From Escherichia sp. E4742 (GTDB taxonomy: Bacteria; Pseudomonadota; Gammaproteobacteria; Enterobacterales; Enterobacteriaceae), in NCBI RefSeq assembly GCF_005843885.1, contig NZ_CP040443.1:1798001-1862000 (forward strand): DNA of 64,000 nt. The letters are read 5' to 3'. The notes under the pieces are model-generated. The model saw only the letters and a program-made list of their open reading frames with translations. It made no database searches and was not told where the DNA came from. A program made the translations under genes and the position numbers. Below are positions 46,384-54,913 of this stretch, one piece after another. The first letter of the stretch is position 1. Every line of letters begins with the position of its first letter.

Positions 46384-46774
46384 ATTGGAAAAACCGCTTT
46401 ATATGTAGAGAAGAACAGTCCCAGGAACAATCCAGATCCGGCACCGGAATGTTCGGGCAAAAGTCCGGGATGTGGCAATCACGACAGACCGCACCATCAC
46501 ATCCGGAACAATCACAATCATTATTCTTCTTTTTACGTATAACCTCGTTCAGTTGTTGCTTCTGCCTGACTGTCTGTGCCGCAAGTCGGCAATCTGCAAA
46601 ACGCTGACGTATCTCGCCTCAGCCTGCAATAACACCTTTCTGTTGAATAATCTCTTTGACTGCCCCCGAACATCCCTGCGTTTGGTACAACACACTGTAA
46701 GCACAGCGATATCCTTTGCGAGGAGAAAGATGTCGTTGATAAAGCATTATCAACAGTAAAAGCAGTTTATTCAT
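46382..46774 (-). pseudogene. YidD-like protein broken by one in-frame TGA
   Basis: Read on the minus strand from ATG 46772-46774, the frame gives MNKLLLLLIMLYQRHLSPRKGYRCAYSV, a YidD-type N-terminus (hydrophobic helix, YQRxxSP, then conserved Cys and the GCSGAVKEII segment). At codon 52 there is TGA (46619-46621). The same frame then continues without any other stop or shift for 78 codons (GEIRQRFADCR... then a Cys-rich tail with DCDCSGCD and CRDCHIPDFC) to TAA at 46382-46384. So one base change splits an otherwise complete 130-residue paralogue of the YidD membrane-insertion factor with a Cys-rich tail. A weak GGAG lies about 10 bases before the ATG. Confidence 0.75.
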
Positions 46775-46931
46775 GAAGGCTCCGAACCAATCCTGTTCTC
46801 AATTAAAAATCTATTTAATAGCCAAATCCATTCGTATTTTTTAAATAATATTCATCAAGGAAATAAATTAGGGTGCATTGAGAATACCCAACACCGTAAG
46901 AAAGGCGGGAATAACTTCCCGCCAAAGACTC

Positions 46932-47084
46932 TTACTCTTTCAAATTGCAGGCTAAAAATGCCGCCAGCTCATAACTCCCCTGTTTAATATGCAATTCACA
47001 CAATGAATCTCTTATCATCCAGGTGAAAAATAAAAGCGTGAAACAAATCACTATTAAAGAAAGCAATCTATATTTCTGCGGCAT
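46932..47084 (-). CDS. hokA: HokA, type I membrane toxin
   Basis: 50 residues (MPQKYRLLSLIVICFTLLFF...): one membrane helix followed by the Hok signature DSLCELHIKQGSYELAAFLAC. It depolarises the inner membrane when made. AGGAGG lies 8 bases before the ATG (47082-47084). In K-12 an IS150 copy disrupts the surroundings of hokA; here the leader and 3' region are free of insertion sequences. Confidence 0.92.
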   Translation of the reverse strand: MPQKYRLLSLIVICFTLLFFTWMIRDSLCELHIKQGSYELAAFLACNLKE

Positions 47085-47144
47085 TCCCAGCCTCCTGTGT
47101 TGATTTCCAACGAGTAAGAGGCTAACCTTATGGTGTTCAGGCAT
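46932..47144 (-). CDS. mokA: MokA, in-frame longer reading of hokA
   Basis: An ATG at 47142-47144 opens 20 codons before hokA in the same frame (MPEHHKVSLLLVGNQHRRLG), as for other chromosomal mok genes. Its translation would expose the hok ribosome site. The antisense RNA candidate covers this start. Expression from this start is inferred from the family. Confidence 0.5.
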   Translation of the reverse strand: MPEHHKVSLLLVGNQHRRLGMPQKYRLLSLIVICFTLLFFTWMIRDSLCELHIKQGSYELAAFLACNLKE

Positions 47145-47184
47145 AGGGTAGCCTCACTTTGATTTATAGTCAGGTGGGGCTTTT
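47134..47184 (+). ncRNA. sokA: SokA antisense RNA candidate
   Basis: On the plus strand, TTGATT (47099-47104) and an AT-rich possible -10 about 47123-47128 precede a short segment ending in a terminator, GCCTCAC (47151-47157) with GTGGGGC (47174-47180) and TTTT. The segment is antisense to the mok start, the expected target. Ends are approximate. Confidence 0.5.
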
Positions 47185-47382
47185 CTCTGTCTGCCTTTCG
47201 GTGATACCTGAGACAAACAGTCTCAAGCACCCGCAGCTATTCTAGCGTAAATTCTGATTTCACTCTTGTTGATAAATTCCGAAAAAAATCTCACTTACTG
47301 AATAGATAAATAATATTTTATTCAACCGGTGATTATTAATGATAATCATATTAACCAGGAATCATGGGATATGTGGATTTTA
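47185..47382 (-). other. hok mRNA leader and AT-rich gap
   Basis: The part next to sokA should hold the hok promoter and the 5' end of its mRNA. From about 47260 to 47382 the DNA is very AT-rich and shows no feature I can support. Confidence 0.35.
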
Positions 47383-47742
47383 TTATTTATAATCAAACTC
47401 ATACCCAATCTGCTGTAATATCTCAGTACCGTTCTCGTACTCGATCACACCTGATGGTGTACCTTGAAGAATATTCTCCAACACATAAGTAAGTAACTGA
47501 GCCACAAAGCGAGGTTGATTCAAATTAATATTGATTTTTACATTATTGTATAAAGCTGGCAGGCCATCATTAAATGGGCAACCACCGTAATGGCAAGTAG
47601 CAGTTCTGAAATAGATTAAAATCTGTGCTTTTTTATCTTTGCTTATTATCCTTAAATAACAATCTCGCTCATCTGCATAGTAGTAACGATAAACCCAAAG
47701 CCAGGTGCGGCCAGCCACTACTATCTTTCGTAACTTTGCCAT
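47383..47742 (-). CDS. Unknown 119-residue protein
   Basis: Starts MAKLRKIVVAGRTWLWVYRYYY, preceded by AAGGA 8 bases upstream, so a real start. No signal peptide or membrane helix. It is rich in Tyr and Asn with a beta-type N-terminal half, two cysteines in TCHYGGC and an acidic C-terminus. The gene is AT-rich compared with glyS and lies 68 bp past it on the same strand, beyond a terminator. I do not recognise a family. In K-12 as I remember it this place is occupied by IS150, so the gene is accessory. Confidence 0.65.
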   Translation of the reverse strand: MAKLRKIVVAGRTWLWVYRYYYADERDCYLRIISKDKKAQILIYFRTATCHYGGCPFNDGLPALYNNVKININLNQPRFVAQLLTYVLENILQGTPSGVIEYENGTEILQQIGYEFDYK

Positions 47743-47763
47743 ATCTCATTCCTTAAGATAAAA

Positions 47764-47796
47764 AAAAACCGACACCCAAAATGAATGTCGGTTTTT
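47764..47796 (-). terminator. glyS terminator
   Basis: AAAAACCGACA (47764-47774) pairs with TGTCGGTTTTT (47786-47796), 14 bp past glyS; on the minus strand it ends in a long T-run (complement of 47758-47768). Confidence 0.9.
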
Positions 47797-47810
47797 CGAT
47801 TACTTATCAA

Positions 47811-49880
47811 TTACTGCAACAGCGAAATATCCGCAACGCGCAGGAACAATTCGCGCAGTTTTTCCAGCATGGTCAGGCGGTTGATACGCAGATCTTTATC
47901 ATCAACCATGACCATCACTTTATCGAAGAAAGCATCGACAGGTTCACGCAACTCGGCCAGTTCGACCAGCGCATCCTGGTAACGACCTTCAGCAAAGTAC
48001 GGCTCCAGTTTGTCTCGCAGAACAACCACCTGCATCGCCAGTTTAATTTCTTCCGGCTCTTTCAGGGTAGAGGCATTCACGCGGTCGCTCAGCACTTCGT
48101 CAGATTTCGCCAGAATGTTGGATACACGTTTGTTCGCCGCCGCCAGTGCAGCAGCTGCATCCAGGGTACGGAAATGCGATACCGCCTTCATACGGGCATC
48201 GAAATCTGCCGGACGGGTCGGACGACGCGCCAGTACCGCCTGGATGGTGTCAACGGTGTAACCTTCGTCCTGATACCAGGCGCGGAAGCGACCGAGCATA
48301 AAGTCGATAACATCATCAACCACGTTGGCATTAGTCAGCTTATCGCCATACAAACGCACCGCTTCTTCTGTCAACGTTTGCAGGTCAAGGTTGAGGTTCT
48401 TCTCAACGATAATACGCAGCACGCCAAGTGCCGCACGACGCAGCGCAAATGGATCTTTGTCGCCTTTCGGATGCTGACCGATACCGAAGATACCCGCCAG
48501 GGTGTCCATCTTGTCAGCAATCGCCAGCGCACAGGCTACCGGGTTAGACGGCAGGTCATCACCGGCAAAACGCGGCTGATACTGTTCGTTCAGCGCTACC
48601 GCGACATCTTCCGCTTCGCCATCGTGACGCGCGTAGTGCATCCCCATCACGCCCTGGGTGTCGGTGAACTCGAAGACCATGTTGGTCATCAGGTCACACT
48701 TAGACAGCAGGCCCGCACGGGTAGCGTGGTTAACGTCAGCGCCAATCTGTTCAGCAATCCAGCCAGCCAGCGCCTGAATGCGGTCAGTTTTGTCGCGCAG
48801 CGTACCCAGCTGTTGCTGGAACAGCACGGTTTGCAAGCGCGGCAGGTTATCTTCCAGACGTTTTTTACGGTCGGTGTTGAAGAAGAACTCGGCATCTGCC
48901 AGACGTGGACGAACGACTTTCTCGTTACCGGAGATAATTTGCTGCGGATCTTTCGATTCGATGTTGGCAACGAAGATAAAGTTCGGCAGCAGTTTGCCGT
49001 CGTTCGCGTACACCGGGAAGTACTTCTGGTCACCTTTCATGGTGTAAACCAGTGCTTCAGACGGCACAGCGAGGAATTTCTCTTCGAATTTCGCGGTCAG
49101 AACAACCGGCCATTCAACCAGAGAAGCCACTTCTTCCAGCAGACTTTCGCTTAAGTCAGCGTTACCGCCAATCTTACGCGCTGCTTCTTCGGCATCGGCT
49201 TTAATCTTCGCCTTACGTTCTTCATAATCGGCGATGACTTTCCCGCGCTCACGCAGAATTTCCGGATACTGATCGGCATTGTCGATAGTGAATTCCGGCT
49301 CGCCCATAAAGCGGTGGCCGCGAATCACGCGATCGGACTGAATGCCCAGAATGGTTGCCGGAATGACTTTGTCGCCCAGCAGCAGGGTCACGGTGTGCAC
49401 CGGACGCACGAAGTGTACGTCGCTTGCGCCCCAACGCATCAGTTTCGGGATCGGCAGTTTCGCCAGCGAAGTCGCAACCATATTCGGCAGCAGTGCTTCG
49501 GTGCTTTCGCCTTTCACGTGGGCGCGATACAGCAGCCATTCACCTTTATCGGTAGTCAGACGCTCAGCCTGGTCAACGGTAATACCGCAACCACGCGCCC
49601 AACCTTCTGCCGCTTTGCTCGGTTTACCTTCGGCATCGAACGCCTGGGCAATTGCCGGGCCACGTTTTTCGATTTCACGGTCAGGCTGGGCTTCCGCCAG
49701 GTTAGCCACTTTCAGCGCCAGACGACGCGGAGCAGCAAACCATTGAACGGTGCCATGTGCGAGGCCAGCGTTATCCAGCTCCGCAGTAAAGTTCGCAGCA
49801 AAGGACTCAGCCAGACTGCGCAGTGCTTTTGGTGGCAGTTCTTCAGTGCCGATTTCCACCAGAAAAGTTTTCTCAGACAT
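47811..49880 (-). CDS. glyS: GlyS, glycyl-tRNA synthetase beta subunit
   Basis: 689 residues, the normal length of the bacterial alpha2beta2-type beta chain. It carries the tRNA-binding B3/B4-like, HD-type and anticodon-binding domains (C-terminal ALVELAELREPVDAFFDKVMV). With GlyQ it charges tRNA-Gly. It follows glyQ by 9 bp, so they form one operon. Confidence 0.98.
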   Translation of the reverse strand: MSEKTFLVEIGTEELPPKALRSLAESFAANFTAELDNAGLAHGTVQWFAAPRRLALKVANLAEAQPDREIEKRGPAIAQAFDAEGKPSKAAEGWARGCGITVDQAERLTTDKGEWLLYRAHVKGESTEALLPNMVATSLAKLPIPKLMRWGASDVHFVRPVHTVTLLLGDKVIPATILGIQSDRVIRGHRFMGEPEFTIDNADQYPEILRERGKVIADYEERKAKIKADAEEAARKIGGNADLSESLLEEVASLVEWPVVLTAKFEEKFLAVPSEALVYTMKGDQKYFPVYANDGKLLPNFIFVANIESKDPQQIISGNEKVVRPRLADAEFFFNTDRKKRLEDNLPRLQTVLFQQQLGTLRDKTDRIQALAGWIAEQIGADVNHATRAGLLSKCDLMTNMVFEFTDTQGVMGMHYARHDGEAEDVAVALNEQYQPRFAGDDLPSNPVACALAIADKMDTLAGIFGIGQHPKGDKDPFALRRAALGVLRIIVEKNLNLDLQTLTEEAVRLYGDKLTNANVVDDVIDFMLGRFRAWYQDEGYTVDTIQAVLARRPTRPADFDARMKAVSHFRTLDAAAALAAANKRVSNILAKSDEVLSDRVNASTLKEPEEIKLAMQVVVLRDKLEPYFAEGRYQDALVELAELREPVDAFFDKVMVMVDDKDLRINRLTMLEKLRELFLRVADISLLQ

Positions 49881-49889
49881 AGCCGCCTC

Positions 49890-50801
49890 TTACTTATCTT
49901 TGTTGCACATCGGGAAGCCGAGGGCTTCACGGGAAGCGTAGTATGCTTCTGCCACTGCTTTTGTCAGGGTGCGAATGCGCAAAATGTAACGCTGACGCTC
50001 GGTGACGGAGATGGCTTTACGCGCATCCAGCAGGTTGAAGCTGTGGGCGGCTTTCAGAATACGCTCGTAGGCTGGCAGCGGCAGCGGATTTTCCAGCGCC
50101 AGCAGCTGCTGGGCTTCTTTCTCGTACTGCTCGAAGCAGGTGAACAGGAAGTCCACATCCGCGTATTCGAAGTTGTAAGTGGACTGCTCCACTTCGTTCT
50201 GATGGAACACGTCGCCGTAGGTGGTTTTACCCAGCGGGCCGTCGCTCCAGACCAGGTCGTAAACGCTGTCTACGCCCTGAATGTACATTGCCAGACGTTC
50301 CAGACCGTAGGTGATCTCGCCGGTAACCGGTTTACACTCCAGACCACCAACCTGCTGGAAGTAAGTGAACTGTGTCACTTCCATGCCGTTCAGCCACACT
50401 TCCCAGCCCAGTCCCCAGGCCCCCAGCGTCGGGTTTTCCCAGTTATCTTCCACGAAACGGATATCGTGGATAGTCGGGTCCATGCCCAGCTCTTTCAGAG
50501 AACCGAGGTACAGCTCCTGAATATTGTCCGGCGATGGCTTAATGACCACCTGGAACTGATAGTAGTGCTGTAAACGGTTGGGGTTTTCGCCGTAGCGACC
50601 ATCGGTCGGGCGACGAGAAGGCTGGACATAAGCAGCCGCCATCGGTTCTGGCCCCAGCGCACGCAGACAGGTCATTGGGTGAGAGGTTCCCGCGCCGACT
50701 TCCATGTCCAATGGTTGAACAATGGTGCAGCCCTGGCGAGCCCAGTAATCCTGTAAGGTCAGGATCAAGCCCTGGAAGGTCCTGGTATCAAACTTTTGCA
50801 T
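49890..50801 (-). CDS. glyQ: GlyQ, glycyl-tRNA synthetase alpha subunit
   Basis: 303 residues, the catalytic class II core. Motif 2-like [19 protein letters not shown] and [21 protein letters not shown] (shown in part) form the active site for glycine and ATP. First gene of glyQS; its promoter should lie in the 94-bp gap before ysaB. Confidence 0.98.
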
Positions 50802-50895
50802 ATTATTTCGTGCTGGATACGTGTGGATTTAAAGGAAGGGATCAGTATACCCGCTGGATGGAAGATATACAGTACGAAACGGGAAAAAGCAGGGC

Positions 50896-51195
50896 TTAAC
50901 GCATGGAAAGATGCAAAAAATGGCCATCTGCGTCAAAAGAACAGACAAACTGCTCTTTCCGGAAGGTATAACCACGCATTTCGTAGCTCCCCTGGAACTG
51001 TTCAAATGCGGTGACGTCGATTTTTTGCTCACCGGTGTTATAACGTTTTGCTGCCTGATCCTTGCACAACGCTTCCATATTCAATGAACGCAGCGGCTCA
51101 ACCTTTACCCGCTGTGCTTTCTGCTCGGGTGGCGGTGTCGAGCATCCCACTAACACAATAAGTGCCATTGCTGGAAAGAAATAGTTCATCATCAT
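50896..51195 (-). CDS. ysaB: YsaB, small lipoprotein of unknown function
   Basis: 99 residues with a lipoprotein signal (PAMALIVLVGCSTPPP; Cys near residue 18). The rest is a short conserved domain ending SFDADGHFLHLSMR. Known only as a conserved enterobacterial lipoprotein. Same strand as glyQS, 94 bp upstream of glyQ. Confidence 0.9.
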   Translation of the reverse strand: MMMNYFFPAMALIVLVGCSTPPPEQKAQRVKVEPLRSLNMEALCKDQAAKRYNTGEQKIDVTAFEQFQGSYEMRGYTFRKEQFVCSFDADGHFLHLSMR

Positions 51196-51368
51196 TAAAT
51201 TACCGTCTTATTTGCAGGTGAGTCTTATTATTAATATCGGTATAGTGGCTGAATCTAACTAATTTCCTCAAGCCTCTATAAGCTGTAGAGATAAAACTCG
51301 GATTATTCCAGTGCACCAGCTGAATGATTTATCGGTCAGACCTTTTTTAACCAGTTACAGAGACACAG

Positions 51369-52364
51369 ATGCAGCCCAAAATTTATTGGATTGATAACCT
51401 GCGAGGGATAGCCTGTTTAATGGTGGTGATGATTCATACCACCACCTGGTATGTAACCAACGCCCATAGCGTTAGCCCCATAACCTGGGATATCGCGAAT
51501 GTTCTAAATTCTGCCTCCCGTGTCAGCGTGCCGCTATTTTTCATGATTTCAGGCTATCTCTTTTTTGGCGAACGTAGCGCCCAACCGCGTCATTTCTTGC
51601 GTATTGGCTTATGTCTGCTGTTTTATAGTGTCATCGCGTTGATCTACATTGCGCTTTTTACCGCTATCAATGTGGAGTTAGCGCTGAAAAACCTGCTACA
51701 AAAGCCTGTGTTTTATCACTTATGGTTTTTCTTCGCGATTGCGGTGATTTATCTGGTTTCGCCGCTGGTTCAGGTGAAAAACGTTAGCGGTAAAATGTTG
51801 CTGGTACTAATGGTGGTGATTGGCATCATCGCTAACCCAAACACAGTGCCACAGAAGATCGACGGCTTCGAATGGCTACCGATTAACTTATATATCAATG
51901 GCGATACTTTTTACTACATCCTGTATGGCATGTTGGGCCGCGCCATTGGCATGGTGGATACGCAACATAAATCACTGTCGTGGGTGAGCGCCGTACTGTT
52001 TGCTGCGGGGGTATTTATCATCTCTCGCGGGACATTATATGAATTACAGTGGCGCGGAAATTTTGCCGATACCTGGTATCTCTATTGCGGACCGATGGTT
52101 TTTATCTGCGCAATCGCGTTACTGACTCTGGTAAAAAATACGCTGGATACACGCACAGTTCCCGGGCTTGGGCTGATATCACGCCATTCTTTAGGTATAT
52201 ACGGGTTCCACGCATTGATTATCCATGCGCTGCGTACCCGGGGGATTGAGCTTAAAAACTGGCCAATACTGGATATTATCTGGATCTTCTGTGCCACGCT
52301 GGCCACAAGCTTATTACTTTCTGTGCTGGTGCAACGAATTGACCGAAACAGATTCGTAAGTTGA
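51369..52364 (+). CDS. wecH: WecH, O-acetyltransferase of enterobacterial common antigen
   Basis: 331 residues, acyltransferase-3 family with about ten membrane helices. The family N-terminal motif NLRGIACLMVVMIHTTTW includes the conserved His. It adds O-acetyl groups to GlcNAc residues of enterobacterial common antigen. The ATG follows an ACAGAG stretch; monocistronic with its own hairpin. Confidence 0.94.
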   Translation: MQPKIYWIDNLRGIACLMVVMIHTTTWYVTNAHSVSPITWDIANVLNSASRVSVPLFFMISGYLFFGERSAQPRHFLRIGLCLLFYSVIALIYIALFTAINVELALKNLLQKPVFYHLWFFFAIAVIYLVSPLVQVKNVSGKMLLVLMVVIGIIANPNTVPQKIDGFEWLPINLYINGDTFYYILYGMLGRAIGMVDTQHKSLSWVSAVLFAAGVFIISRGTLYELQWRGNFADTWYLYCGPMVFICAIALLTLVKNTLDTRTVPGLGLISRHSLGIYGFHALIIHALRTRGIELKNWPILDIIWIFCATLATSLLLSVLVQRIDRNRFVS

Positions 52365-52368
52365 GCAA

Positions 52369-52393
52369 AAGCCCGGTCACATTGGCCGGGCTT
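52369..52393. terminator. Terminator between wecH and yiaA
   Basis: AAGCCCGG (52369-52376) pairs with CCGGGCTT (52386-52393). It lies 4 bp past wecH and 7 bp past yiaA on the other strand, so it can serve both. Confidence 0.75.
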
Positions 52394-52400
52394 ACAAGGA

Positions 52401-52838
52401 TTATTCGCTATATTCTTCCTGAGCAACCACTGTTTCTTTTGATGGGTTAACTCCAGCATCACGAATATTCTTCTGTACTGCTACTGCACCAAACAAACTT
52501 AAAAAGAAGGCCAGACCATAAAACCCTTTTTCGCTGAGTAATAATGTTGCATTCCACAGACCAACTATCAGTAATGCGACAGAAATGATAAAGACAACCA
52601 GACAGGTCATATAATAAATGGATGTAGTGGGGATGCCTTCATATTTGTCCCGCACAGTTTTTTGATAAGATGCGGCTGAAAATAGTCCTAGCACCAGAAC
52701 AGCAAAGTAATATCCTTTTTCATTTAACTGCATTTCCGCATTCCATAGCCCTAATAAATAGGTAACAATACCGCCGCCAAGCGCTATCCATGACACAATG
52801 CTAAATGCTGGAGAATAGGTTGATATTTCGTTTTCCAT
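52401..52838 (-). CDS. yiaA: YiaA, inner-membrane protein of unknown function
   Basis: 145 residues from the second of two consecutive ATGs (MENEISTYSPAFS). Four membrane helices in two similar halves: WIALGGGIVTYLLGLWNAEM and VFIISVALLIVGLWNATLLL show an internal repeat of the YiaAB domain. Function unknown. It lies 41 bp past yiaB, probably the same operon. Confidence 0.9.
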   Translation of the reverse strand: MENEISTYSPAFSIVSWIALGGGIVTYLLGLWNAEMQLNEKGYYFAVLVLGLFSAASYQKTVRDKYEGIPTTSIYYMTCLVVFIISVALLIVGLWNATLLLSEKGFYGLAFFLSLFGAVAVQKNIRDAGVNPSKETVVAQEEYSE

Positions 52839-52879
52839 CACAGAGTTCCTTTCATATTACATTGTAAGAGCTACATAGC

Positions 52880-53221
52880 TCATGCTGAACGCAATAACCG
52901 CATCTGACCAAACAAGCAAGTAAAGAAGGCAATGGGATAAATCACCATTTCATAAGCGTTAACGGGTGCATTTAAAACACCGATAAACAACAGACCGATA
53001 GTGATTAACGCAACTAACTGGCAGATGCGAATAAACATGTCATCCAGTTGCCCGAGTTTTTCAGCACGAAGGTAAGCATAATTGCCAAACGTTCCCGTCA
53101 TTATCACACCGAGAAAATAGCCTTTGCCGCTTAACAATGGGCATGAGATCCATAGCCCAACCAGATAAACTAACGCCCCGACAACGAATAATAGTTTTGC
53201 CACAGTCTTTGAGGTTTTCAT
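52880..53221 (-). CDS. yiaB: YiaB, inner-membrane protein of unknown function
   Basis: 113 residues from ATG giving MKTSKTVAKLLFVVG, preceded by GGAGATC; 14 upstream codons are open. Four membrane helices with the same LVGLWISCPLLSGKGYFLG-type repeat as YiaA, so the two are paralogues. Function unknown. Confidence 0.9.
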   Translation of the reverse strand: MKTSKTVAKLLFVVGALVYLVGLWISCPLLSGKGYFLGVIMTGTFGNYAYLRAEKLGQLDDMFIRICQLVALITIGLLFIGVLNAPVNAYEMVIYPIAFFTCLFGQMRLLRSA

Positions 53222-53356
53222 AATGATCTCCGTATCTACCAGCGATACATTACGATTAACCAACGAAAGACAAAACTGAAAAACACTATTAACAAATGAT
53301 TTTCAGAATAAATTCATATGAAATATTAATGAATTGATAGTATATATAGACAAGAA

Positions 53357-53386
53357 TTATCCCCTGCCCGGCCAGGCGGGGGATAA
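53357..53386 (-). terminator. xylAB terminator
   Basis: TTATCCCCTGCC (53357-53368) pairs with GGCGGGGGATAA (53375-53386), one wobble. It lies 2 bp past the xylB stop codon; the minus strand runs on into ATTCTTG, a weak T-run. Confidence 0.75.
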
Positions 53387-53388
53387 GT

Positions 53389-54843
53389 TTACGCCATTAG
53401 TGGCAGAAGTTGCTGATAGAGACGACGGAATGTTTCGCGTCGTGGCTGATAAGCGGCATGATGCTGCGCGTTCGGCATATGCGACTGCTCTAACGGCAGT
53501 TGCGGCAACAATTCACTGAGCGATTTATCTGGATTCACCGCAATCTGCGCCAACCTTGCTGCGCCCAGTGCAGGCCCTACATCACCACCCGTGCGGTAAT
53601 CCAACTGCTGACCGCTGATATCCGCCAGCATCTGACGCCAGTACTCACTACGCGCTCCACCACCAATCAGGGTAATACTTTGCGGTTTAATACCGCAGGC
53701 GTGCACTACATCCATGCCGTCGGCCAGCGCATAACCCACGCCTTCCAGCACTGCTCGCGCCAGTTCATTAGGGCCGTGTTGATGGGTCAGGCCAAAGAAA
53801 ACCCCCTTCGCCTGTGGATTATTGTGCGGGGTACGCTCGCCGGAAAGATAAGGCAAAAACCAGATTGGCTCGGCACTTTCATCTGCCTGTTGCGCAGCTG
53901 TAATTAAGGCCTGGACATTACTCAGGCCGGTTAATTTCGCTGCCCAATCCAGACACGATGCCGCACTCAACATCACCGACATTAAATGCCAACGCTGTGG
54001 TAATGCATGGCAAAAGCTGTGTACGGCGCTTTCCGGCTTGCTTAAGAACCCTTCGCTCACCGCAAAATAAACACCAGAAGTTCCCAGCGACAGCATTGCC
54101 TGGTTGGCATCAACCATACCCACACCAACCGCGCCAGCCGCATTATCGCCGCCGCCCGCGACAACGGGCACTGCCGCCATTCCCCATGCTTTTGCCACCT
54201 CAGGTAGCAAAGTTCCGGTAACTTCACTGCCTTCGTATAATGCTGGCATCTGGTCACGGGACAGCTGGCAAGCTTGCAGCATGACATCACTCCAGTCACG
54301 CTTCGCGACATCCAGCCACATGGTGCCCGCCGCATCAGACATATCACTGGCAAACTCTCCGGTCATACGCAGACGCAAATAATCTTTTGGCAATAAAACT
54401 TTGTCTACCTGACGGAATATATCTGGCTCATGGCGTTGCACCCACAGCAGCTTAGGCGCGGTAAATCCGGGCATCATCAGATTGCCGGTTATAGCGCGCG
54501 AATCCGGGACTCGTGCTTCAAGCAAAGCGCACTCTTGCGCACAGCGCCCGTCATTCCACAAAATCGCTGGACGTAATACCTGCTGCCGAACATCAAGTAA
54601 CGTTGCTCCGTGCATCTGTCCAGCAATACCTAACGCCTTAACCTCTTGCAAAGAATATTGTCGCGCAAGCGTTCTCACTGCACGATCTGTTGCCTGCCAC
54701 CACTGTTCCGGGTCTTGTTCAGACCAGAGGGGATGCGGGCGCGAAACGGTTAGTTTTTCTGTTTGTGAAGCAATTACCTCACCCTGTTCGTTGAGCAGAA
54801 TGACTTTCACGCCCGATGTGCCAAGATCTATCCCGATATACAT
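53389..54843 (-). CDS. xylB: XylB, xylulokinase
   Basis: 484 residues of the FGGY kinase family. The N-terminal ATPase motif IGIDLGTSGVKVIL and the catalytic Asp in GGGDNAAGAVG are present, together with SGERTPHNNP. It phosphorylates D-xylulose to xylulose 5-phosphate, feeding the pentose phosphate pathway. It lies 70 bp past xylA in xylAB. Confidence 0.98.
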   Translation of the reverse strand: MYIGIDLGTSGVKVILLNEQGEVIASQTEKLTVSRPHPLWSEQDPEQWWQATDRAVRTLARQYSLQEVKALGIAGQMHGATLLDVRQQVLRPAILWNDGRCAQECALLEARVPDSRAITGNLMMPGFTAPKLLWVQRHEPDIFRQVDKVLLPKDYLRLRMTGEFASDMSDAAGTMWLDVAKRDWSDVMLQACQLSRDQMPALYEGSEVTGTLLPEVAKAWGMAAVPVVAGGGDNAAGAVGVGMVDANQAMLSLGTSGVYFAVSEGFLSKPESAVHSFCHALPQRWHLMSVMLSAASCLDWAAKLTGLSNVQALITAAQQADESAEPIWFLPYLSGERTPHNNPQAKGVFFGLTHQHGPNELARAVLEGVGYALADGMDVVHACGIKPQSITLIGGGARSEYWRQMLADISGQQLDYRTGGDVGPALGAARLAQIAVNPDKSLSELLPQLPLEQSHMPNAQHHAAYQPRRETFRRLYQQLLPLMA

Positions 54844-54913
54844 AGCGATCGTTCCTTAAAAAATGCCCGGTATCGCTACCGATAACCGGGCCAACGGACT
54901 GCACAGTTAGCCG

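Noticed and set aside
46619..46621. TGA in the YidD-like frame as a selenocysteine codon
   Set aside because: I see no selenocysteine-insertion hairpin and the family has no known selenoprotein; a nonsense change is simpler.
46472..46759. 95-codon open frame on the plus strand after cspA
   Set aside because: The opposite strand encodes a recognisable YidD-like frame over the same DNA, so this one is its shadow.
47781..49154. 457-codon open frame on the plus strand opposite glyS
   Set aside because: Antisense shadow of a conserved synthetase gene; composition rich in Gln, Arg, Val and His, with no domain.
49314..50573. 419-codon open frame on the plus strand across glyS/glyQ
   Set aside because: Runs antisense through two essential genes and their junction; no ribosome site or domain.
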